DNA of 64,000 nt from Hypericum androsaemum. Taxonomy: Eukaryota > Streptophyta > Magnoliopsida > Malpighiales > Hypericaceae. The position numbers and the translations under genes were made by a program. The stretch spans positions 10,461,001-10,525,000 of the forward strand of contig OZ023192.1 of assembly GCA_963995505.1 (NCBI GenBank), given 5' to 3'. The notes under the pieces were generated by a model. The model made no database searches. It had not been told where the DNA came from and was given only the letters and a program-made list of their open reading frames with translations. Positions 58,418 to 64,000 of this stretch are shown piece after piece; position 1 is the stretch's first letter; each line of letters opens with the position of its first letter.

Positions 58418-61400
58418 TCAAGTGGTTGAATGTATTAGTTCGACAGCTGAACCCATAGCTTCTATTCCGCCTCTTTCGAGGAGGGCGAGGGCTAACTCCT
58501 TCTCATTCCATGCTTTAAGTCCATCAGCCAGCTTCCGTAATGTTTCTAGCTTCACATCTTGAATCCACGCAGGAGCAAAATTCACCACTAAACTTGAGAA
58601 ACAAGAGACATAAGCCTTCCAAGTGGCTGGGTCACATCCAAGCGACAATTTCCCCTCTGATACCCTTGCCATGAAGGCCATGTGACGGCCGATAATTCTT
58701 GCCCGTTTCGACAAAGCCCAAGACGGAGATATGTTATCGATGCCCCAGACAAAGGAACCCGACAAAACCAACATGTAAGCCAGTGCATATCCTTCCATCG
58801 CGTAGGACACAGAACTAGCTTTCCCTAGTTTGTCTTCCCTAGAAGAGAGCAACCATGTTGGGATAGTCTCACGATACAACTGTTGTACGAGATTCATTCT
58901 ACCTGAGACACACAAAAGACTTGAACCCAGCATGGCCACCTCCTTTGCTTTGAGCATCGCAACCGATAGAGAAGCCTGTCCGCACTTCAGGCGACAGGAA
59001 TCGGTTCCTCCAAATCTCGCAGCCGACTGTCTAGCAAATTCTGCCACAAGAGCTATGACTGCATCATTCACATATTGTATGTTGATGGACCGAAAGGACC
59101 TAAGGAAAAGAAAACCAGGTGCGACAGACGGTGTAACACCGGGAACAGCAATGACATGGCCCAATAGACTGCTCACACCACCTTCACTCGTCAAGGACGA
59201 CTTTGAAGAAAAAGGTAAACCGAGGAAAGATGAGAAGCAACTCCTCAGAAGTTGGAGCACAGCTTCCTCGTTCTGTCTGAATATTGAGCGAGCACAAGAA
59301 ACAACAATGAAGTGATGCCAACGGCGAACTTTTTGAGCCCACAGAGAACCAATAATTGGAATGCTACGCCAAGTGCCCGCAGAAGCACAATTCTCAAGGG
59401 CTGGCCCCACCACGGCATGGATATAATCCACGCCCGAGCCAAGTTTGAGTGTAATGGTTAAACTAACCAGAGCAGCGACTGGCAACGGAAGTGTAAGATT
59501 CGACACATCTGCAAAAGTGACATGCTTCAGAAATGGTGCAAAAGTGACATGCTTCAGAAATGGTATCTAAAATTTGGAAATGTCATTCATGACTCGGAAT
59601 GAAAGGTTGAAATCTCGAAAAGGATTGGAAGTCTATACCTGAGGAAAGACTTGGAATTCTAATACCAACACCCACATTAGCAAGAATCGCTTCCATTTCT
59701 TTCTCGATGGATGGAAGGATGGCTGCTGGACTTGGCCAATCTTTTCCATTCATTGGGACGGGTTTCCATATACCGCGAGTGATTTCTGCAGAGAAGTAAC
59801 TGATGATGCTTCCAATAGACGCGGGAAGGAGATCAATCAGGTCACGAAGGCCTGCAAGACAATTAGTTTATAAGCTGATAAAAGAAATAAAACATCAATA
59901 GAGACCCTAGCAAGAAAATACTTAGCAACTAAAAGAGAAGAACAAATAATTACAGCTTAAGAAGAGACAAGAAACATATCAAGATAACCTGTTGTCAAGT
60001 CTCGGGATGAAATCCTTTCGTATGCACAAGCAGTTAAAAGTGCTTCAAGGACATACGGCATGGCTTCTAACACGTCCCATGCCGGGAGAAGAGGTATCCC
60101 ATGGTAGTCTCCTCCACTACTTGGAGGGGAACCACATAACTGATTGCCTGACACTGATGGAGAATTTCCAGATGAAGCACCACTTCTGGCAATTCTCGTA
60201 TATATCATGTTCAAGACTTTGTTGGCAACCTCACGAACAGGATCACCAGTAGACAACCCAGATAGTGTCGAAGCTATACATGACTTGTTTTGACAATACC
60301 AAGCTCGGAGCTTTGGATAGAGATCAAGATCAATTGGCTTCTTCGAATCAGGTTGAGGCTGAATCGAATGATGGTTGATTTCATCCTCAGAAGTAGAATT
60401 ATCTGTTTGAATACGACTATTTCGCAACAAGAGAATATACTCCAGAGGCAGCTCACCTCCAAATGCGCCCTTTTCATTTAAGCACTGCTCTTGAGGTGGT
60501 CTATAGAATTTCCACAGACGAAGTAGAAAGAGAAAAGCACAGGAGAAAACCTTATAAACTGAAGGCTCATCACAGCCATTCACCCGGCTACTTGATGTCG
60601 GCAGCAAGGAACCAAATGTCTCACAAAGAGGTAACAAAGATCCTGCAACTTCTGGAATCTGTTTGAAAAGAAAAAGTATGCCATGGTTAAAACTTTTCGT
60701 CCTTTAAAAGAAACACGAGGATGCTTGGAAGTTGAAGTACAGCAAGAATCAGGTGTATTATGGCATTAAGCAAGGAGTGGCTATCTCCTTAACTCTGCTT
60801 GCAATGCAATTGGATTATAAGCCCCAGTTAGTTGGCTACAAGGCAATCCTTTTTTTACCAGCTCAACAAGCTAGCCACAGAAATATGAAGAATGGTGAAA
60901 CATATCAAGCAATTTCACTAAGAAACAACAAATCAAGCCAGTTATACCAACATAAGCAAAAAGTTTACGGATGAAATTGGTTCAGCAATTGACTACAGGC
61001 TAGTTAATAGCACTTGTTTTAAATAGAACTTCTGTTGGTTGTCTGTAGACAGAAATATAGTATCGATGTCATTCAAGACTCGTCAATCACTACAGAGTAT
61101 TATAGCACTAAGGGCAAATCAGTAATGTAGCCATATTCACTAACCATCCCATGCAAAGAAAGGACATGGACAGTATCGATTGATGAAGCTCCAAAAAGCA
61201 ACGCGCTTAGCATGGGCATGTATTCAACCAAGTGACTCGTTTGTCTAGTATGAGTAGAAGGTGTTGGAGGAGAAAGAAGTTTCACCACATAGTGCACCAC
61301 ATGCTCCTGCCAATCATTCAATTTCAAAATGCAAAGAAGTTTATGTCTTCAAATAGGCAGAAGTAATAAAGCGAAGTGCTTCGATTTCACAACTAAAAAA

Positions 61401-63326
61401 AGTAAAAGGAAATTGGTATTTCTTCCTAGTGACTTCTAACTAGAAAGGTGAGAGCATATGCAACTAGAAAACCAGAATTTTGGTTTAAGGGGAAGCGGAT
61501 ATATAGAGGTCCGATTGATTATTATCCGAGCCATCAGCTAACAAGATCAACTGATGGGATAGAAAACCTTGCTAGTTTCGCATACAGAAAGAAAAACAAT
61601 GCCGTACAACGAAGATTAGTCAAAATCCTAACCAAATTACCAGTTCACAGTTTTCAATTGACAATGTGAATTTAAAAGTTATGGGACAGTTAATCTGCTA
61701 CCTGGATGTTCCATCCACGGCTTAAGGATGCACCACAAAGAATCTGTGCTGCAGCTGGCCTCTCTTCTTTCGACCCATTCAATGCAATATGATACAACTT
61801 CTCTATTTCTACTAAACTTCATCAGAAGAGAAATGAAAGTTAGAAAAACCAATTTTGAACTGATAATCTGCATAATTGAGTTCAAAAGTATGGTTTTACC
61901 TTGAAGAGGGAGTTGCCAGAAGCAAACTTGTGAGGGAATTATCTAAGGGCGCTCCTTCTATGAAAGTTAACCATGGAGACTTGTGTAGAGGGGGTGAATT
62001 GGACTGTGAGATATCCGAAGGGGACACGTAGTTTTTCCAAAAATATGCTGAGGTGTCAACCAAATTTCTTGCAATGCAAGCTTCCACAATCAGGTGCCTC
62101 ATGTTACCTCCAACTGAAAAATGGAAAAGAAACAAAAAGATTAGCTGCAAGTAAATGAGAAAAGTACCGAGGCTTTGAACCAGCTCATCGGAGCAAGCAA
62201 CTTGGGGGCCAGGTAGTTCGCCTTACCTAAATTAGTAGAGGTGAAACTGTAGCTGCTACCACCGACATCATTCTTTCCATTCCTGTAATTGAAAAGGAAT
62301 CTTGCTGCCTTCGCAGCAGCAAGATTAGCTGCATCAACTACTGATGTTGGAGGGCACAATAACCCGGAAAATTGACCAAGGATCTGGAGCGTAGAAATAA
62401 GCCCATGCTCGACGGAGTCCTGAACCATTTTTGTAAAGTGTTGTTTGGAACCAGATGTTCCAGTTCCCCGAACAGAAGAGGCATTATAACAGGCTTGATC
62501 CTTGAAGATATTAGCAATTGCCAAAGGCACAATCGTCAGAAGAATACAAAGACGTGATTCAAGATGCGGAAGAGGGCCCTCCAAAGGATCGCGTTCCTGG
62601 ACAAAAAAAATATAGTCCGAAAAGTGTCAGCTACACATATATTCATGCAGATAGTATCTGTTAGAAGGATGTAATCGGCGCATTACTCGTTGGACAAGGC
62701 GAAGGGCTGAAAGCCAAAGGGCCAGGAAGGTCTCTTGCCAGCTTGCCTGGTTAAGGACTTTAAGCGTCATAATAGTTTCTGCCGTTATAAGGAAATGAAA
62801 ATAAGATCAGCTTCAAACAATAGACAAGAAATAAAAGTTTGGACGCTTTAAACAATTCCCGTCTGAGCAAGGTTTTACTTTTGAAGATATGGAAATAGAT
62901 GCACAAAAATTGGAAGACATAAAACCGCAGCCAACTAGTGGCACAAAACAAGGAACACATAAACCTCCTTGTGATAAAATTACCTTTGAGCATAGTTATA
63001 GCTGATCTGACAAGGAGTTGCTTGTCCATTGTGTTCTCCATGAAAATATCGAATGTAACCCAACATGCAAATTGACCAGATTTGGGATGGCAAGACGACA
63101 TGGGCTTGCATGATGCAGCATCAACAAGCTTGGAAGGAAGCCGATGACTGTTTAGCTGGTAATCGGAACCACGGGCACTTCGAATGTTCAATAATAATCT
63201 TTCTAATAGCTGGTTTGCAGAGCCCATGTGTGACGACATCATTTTATTGGCTTCATAAAACCTTAGCCTCTGGAGGAGACTCGTAAATTTTTCAGGGCTA
63301 CGGAAAGGAAGCATCAAGTCAAACGA
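58418..63326 (-). CDS. MED33: Mediator complex subunit 33 (REF4/RFR1 type), 3' part
   Basis: Nine minus-strand exons: 63326-62984, 62778-62687, 62596-62227, 62113-61900, 61816-61702, 61306-61145, 60658-59989, 59851-59639 and 59508-58418. All splice sites are GT-AG and every phase fits, giving about 1089 residues to the stop. Family members are about 1,300 aa, so about 200 N-terminal residues lie in exons beyond 64000. Diagnostic stretches are ALRLVQR|ERDPLEGP, LIVEACIARNLVDTSAYFW, ILCGASLSRGWNIQ|EHVVHYVV, LPLCETFGSL and GSLWAQKVRRWHHFIVVSCARS. MED33a/b (also called MED5a/b; REF4 and RFR1 in Arabidopsis) is a plant Mediator tail subunit in the nucleus that restrains phenylpropanoid/lignin gene expression. 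The last exon is long (1091 bp) and intact. Which paralogue this is cannot be decided. Confidence 0.93.
59511..59564 (-). repeat. 27-bp tandem duplication at a MED33 splice acceptor
   Basis: GCAAAAGTGACATGCTTCAG with the following AAATGGT is repeated exactly (59511-59537 and 59538-59564). On the minus strand it ends right at the acceptor of the last exon, so the intron end, probably with its branch-point region, is doubled. Confidence 0.9.
60659..61144 (-). other. MED33 intron, 486 bp
   Basis: Lies between exons 61306-61145 and 60658-59989. AT-rich; no other feature is recognised. Confidence 0.6.
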
Positions 63327-64000
63327 CTAGTATTAAGAACTTCCGGATAGTGGCGAATTTTGTGGAGAATTTGAACAAGATGCTGTCAGTAACTTATACC
63401 ATACAGTAGGCCAAACTTTTTTTACTACCCTATGATAACATCTTTTCGATACAATTTTAAGTCCATCATTTGACCGAGCTACAAGACTTTATATCACCTT
63501 ATTTCTAGAATTATGATTTTGTAACTTAAATATTACCACGTCACAAAAATTGCAACTTGGATACATGTATGTCAAGAGATAGTTATAACCCTCTAGGAAA
63601 TCAATAAAATCTAAAACATTTCCATAAGCTCTACCCGATACGCAAAGGCTACCAAGTAACACAGGGCTAAGACTACTGCTGTGACCACAATACCACGTCG
63701 TCAGCTAAAATAGCCTCAATGGGGGAAGAAAAATGTCTCCCATTTATCTAAAAACTCCCACAATATCAGCTCCTCGTCACCGGAAAAAGAAAACAACTTC
63801 CTAATTAACTCTTTCAGCAAAAGCATGAAAAATTGAATAAATCATGGCAGGATATTGTGAGTAACATTTATGTTGAACTGATCCAATTGTACAACTGGCT
63901 AGACCTTAGCTACACTGATCATGAGCACAAAGAATCAATGGATAATATGCTTCTGCAGGAAGACATAATATAAAGAAAATGGAGATACGTACAAGTTTAG
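63327..64000 (-). other. MED33 upstream intron sequence to the window edge
   Basis: No further MED33 coding is readable on the minus strand here. It is taken as a long intron, with the N-terminal exons outside the window. Confidence 0.5.

Noticed and set aside
58830..59315. 161-aa plus-strand frame
   Set aside because: It is antisense to the long last exon of MED33 and shows no domain.

Overview
The window is nuclear DNA of a flowering plant, most likely a eudicot. It is AT-rich and intron-containing, and it is filled mainly with nested LTR retrotransposons, plus Mutator-like elements, SINEs and a LINE fragment. Three host genes are visible. No rRNA gene, functional tRNA gene, CRISPR array or bacterial-type operon was found.

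Layout. 1-11145: a Ty3/gypsy-like element on the minus strand that carries only gag-protease coding. A Ty1/copia element (1-6360) is inserted in one of its LTRs. 11858-15348 (minus): a small secreted-protein gene whose 3' half holds a 171-bp tandem array. Each unit contains a 63-bp in-frame cassette with its own splice sites, and a hAT-like element sits inside the array. 15990-28501: two truncated copia elements in opposite orientation, each with a younger LTR element nested in it (17047-20931, TSD ATAAC; 23331-25682, TSD AATAT). 28502-32974: low-coding DNA with two related SINEs, a 278-bp tandem duplication and a Mutator-like element (31368-32390) that has captured pieces of a topoisomerase II gene. 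32975-44667: a deletion-derivative copia element whose 5' LTR was split by a 9.1-kb Ty3/gypsy chromovirus (33147-42259). 46035-49759: a second gag-protease-only gypsy-like element, structurally related to the first one. 50040-51500: an old LTR. 51800-52010: a polypurine tract. 52238-53545: a second Mutator-like element with long TIRs and a perfect 9-bp TSD. 54662-55118: a 5'-truncated LINE with a 15-bp TSD.

The right end is gene-like. A complete five-exon GDSL esterase/lipase gene (55714-57840, plus) converges on the 3' nine exons of a MED33/REF4-type Mediator subunit gene (58418-63326, minus, continuing past the window edge). These two genes show consistent splice phases and look functional.

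The observation most worth following is the cassette array at 12026-14380: ten extra copies of a mini-exon, all open and all keeping phase 0, inside an otherwise ordinary two-exon gene. Next are the topoisomerase II capture and the two families of non-autonomous LTR elements whose shared defects imply that they moved as defective elements.
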